Shown here piece after piece: positions 4,223-5,738 of a DNA stretch of 5,738 nucleotides. How positions within the stretch are numbered: position 1 is the first letter of the stretch; the number at the start of each line of letters is the position of its first letter. Origin of the DNA: Dokdonella sp. (GTDB taxonomy: Bacteria > Pseudomonadota > Gammaproteobacteria > Xanthomonadales > Rhodanobacteraceae); NCBI GenBank assembly GCA_030150315.1, contig JASLGB010000393.1, positions 1-5,738 on the forward strand, read 5' to 3'. The translations under genes were made by a program, and so were the position numbers. The notes below the pieces were generated by a model. It was not told the DNA's origin, made no database searches, and saw only the letters and a list, made by a program, of their open reading frames with translations.

Positions 4223-5738
4223 TCAGCGACCGAATGCACGCAGCACGCTCGCCAGCTTCCTGACGGCGGTTTCCAGCTCGTGTGGCGCATAGGCCGCAAA
4301 ACCCATCAGGAAACCCGCGCGGTACTGGCTCGACGCATGCAGCGCGGTGAGCCCCAACAGGTCGATGCCGGCACGGCGTGCGGATTCCACGGCTTCGCGC
4401 TAGGGAATATCGCGGACGAAGACGCACGGCATCTGCATCCCGCCGGCAGGCTCGCGCGGCTCCACGCAATCGGACAGATGCTCGCGCAGCAATTGCGCAA
4501 GCAGGTCGCGTCGTTGCGCGTAGATGGTCCTCATCGCGCGGATATGGGCGCCGAAGTGGCCGCCGTCGATGAAGCGCGCCAGCGTGAGTTGCGGAATCGG
4601 CGCGCTGTGCCCGTCCAGCAAGGTGCGGGCCACGGTCATCGGCGCCACCAATTCCGGCGGCAGCACCATGTAACCGATGCGCAACCCGGAAACAGTGACT
4701 TGCTGAAGGTGCCGATGTAGATCGTCCGCTCATGCGGATCGAGCTCCTGCACACAGGCCGTCGGCTTGCCTGCGTAGTGGAACTCGCTGTCGTAGTCGTC
4801 TTCGATGATCCAGCTCTGATGCGCCCTGGCCCATTCGATGATGGCCAGGCGCCGATCCAGCGCCAGCGTGACTCCGGTCGGAAATTGATGCGATGGCGTC
4901 AGGAACACCGTTCTGGCGGATTCAGCGGGCACCCTGGCTGCCTCAAGCAGAGGCTGCACCTGCAGGCCACCGGCATCCAGAGGCACAGGCACGCAAACCA
5001 GACCGGCCGCGTCGAAGGCCTTGCGCGCACCGTGGTAGACGGGGTCCTCGATGAAGATCCGCTCACCCGCATCGAGCAGCACGTTGGCACACAGGGTCAA
5101 TGCCTGCTGCGAACTGCTCAGCACCAGCACGCGTTCGGCCGTGGCACGCGCTCCGCGCTCAAGATTGACGTAATCGGCGATGGCGCGCCGCAGCGGCTCC
5201 ATGCCTTGTAGCGGACTGTGCAGCAGCGCCTCGGTGCCGTACTGCTTCAGCACTTGCCGCTGCAGCCGCTCCCAAGTCTGCAGTGGAAAGTTGCGCGTTT
5301 CGGGCACTCCCGGCGCGAACGGGCGAGGCGCGAGGAAGTCGCGCACACCGCCGTTCCGGAACATGGCGCCGCCGCGCTGACTGAGACGCAGCGCAGGCTT
5401 GCCGTCCACGCTCGTGCGCCGGGGCTTTCCGCACCCGGCCAGGCGCTGTGCGCGGGCCGACACGAAGCTGCCGCTACCGACACGCCGATCGATGAAACCT
5501 TCCGCGTGCAGCTGGCTGTAGGCCGACTCGACCGTATCGCGGGAAATCTCCAGCGATCTCGCCAGCGCACGTGATGCCGGCAGCGGCCGGCCCACGTCCA
5601 GCACGCCATCAAGAATCAGTTGCCGGATCGCCCGCTGCACGCGCGCATGCAGCGGCAAGGCGCCATGCGCGGGGGTCGCCCAGCCAGGCTTTGACGGTCT
5701 CAAGTTGTGCGTGCCTGAACAATTGGTCTGTATTCCTG
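4223..5738 (-). pseudogene. Broken MocR/PdxR-type regulator (GntR helix-turn-helix plus aminotransferase-like domain)
   Basis: MocR-type regulators bind DNA with an N-terminal GntR winged helix and sense PLP or an amino compound with a class I aminotransferase-like domain. Numbering from the TTG at 5703, the winged helix is ~14-82 (PLPASRALARSLEISRDTVE, 40-59). The effector domain includes LSSSQQALTL (195-204), EDPVYHGARKAF (219-230), EDDYDSEFHY (301-310, D303) and GTFSKSLFPG (331-340, PLP lysine K335). After G340 (codon 4686-4684) one base is missing: the frame must shift to read LRIGYMVLPPELVAP and onward from 4684. That second frame meets an in-frame TAG at 4402-4400, after which 58 more codons (GFLMGFAAYAPHELETAVRK and so on) continue to the natural TGA at 4225-4223. 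Repaired, the product would be about 493 aa, normal for the family. The frame is open to the right edge, so the true start may be TTG 5703 or lie outside. Two independent lesions make a pseudogene the best reading; sequencing error remains possible. Confidence 0.85.

Noticed and set aside
3919..4299. N-terminal extension of the phosphatase or a separate small protein in this gap
   Set aside because: The translation is Arg/Ala-rich and matches nothing I know, part of it is out of frame with the MocR remnant it overlaps, and the phosphatase signal peptide begins at 3918.
4400..4690. Programmed frameshift or amber recoding in the MocR gene
   Set aside because: No slippery heptamer or stimulatory structure is evident at the frameshift, nothing suggests amber suppression or pyrrolysine, and two disruptions in one gene are better explained by decay or error.
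1..5738. tRNA, rRNA, CRISPR, insertion sequence, attachment site, defence or toxin-antitoxin system
   Set aside because: No cloverleaf sequence, regular spaced repeat, transposase or terminal inverted repeats, or recognisable defence protein was seen on either strand.

Overview
The window is GC-rich, densely coded bacterial chromosome. Gene content and codon use fit a gammaproteobacterium of the Lysobacterales (Xanthomonadales: Lysobacter, Luteimonas or Xanthomonas-like). This placement comes from protein family resemblance and base composition, not from a search. No RNA genes, CRISPR arrays, insertion sequences or phage genes were found. It looks like ordinary housekeeping and accessory chromosome, with one decayed regulator as the clearest oddity.

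Left part (1-1415). The N-terminal 130 codons of an AraJ-like major facilitator efflux permease run leftwards off the window. A 93-base divergent intergenic stretch holds a perfect 7-bp dyad and two candidate promoters. Rightwards follow a 208-aa lipoprotein of unknown function and a 59-aa cysteine-motif protein of the 'oxidoreductase-like' domain family. A perfect 12-bp hairpin at 1421-1448 then separates two convergent transcription units.

Middle part (1452-3918, minus strand). Two genes are encoded leftwards. Upstream is an exported histidine phosphatase whose C-terminal half closely resembles the mitochondrial protein phosphatase PGAM5. Downstream is a soluble protein of about eight TPR repeats fused to a class I SAM-dependent methyltransferase. 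A 238-base gap with a terminator-like hairpin lies between them, so they are probably transcribed separately.

Right part (3919-5738, minus strand). A 304-base stretch without a recognisable gene precedes the remains of a MocR/PdxR-type regulator (GntR winged helix plus aminotransferase-like domain). Its reading frame is broken by a one-base frameshift next to the PLP-lysine motif and, further on, by an in-frame amber codon. A third indel near the start, in a run of five C, is possible. Its divergent target gene, if there is one, lies beyond the right edge.

The genes do not form one pathway. They are separate small units: efflux, envelope lipoprotein, small cysteine protein, methyltransferase, secreted phosphatase and a dead regulator. 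I did not find a convincing new multi-gene system. The points most worth following are the bacterial exported PGAM5-like phosphatase, the broken MocR gene and the symmetric, possibly leaderless divergent promoter region.
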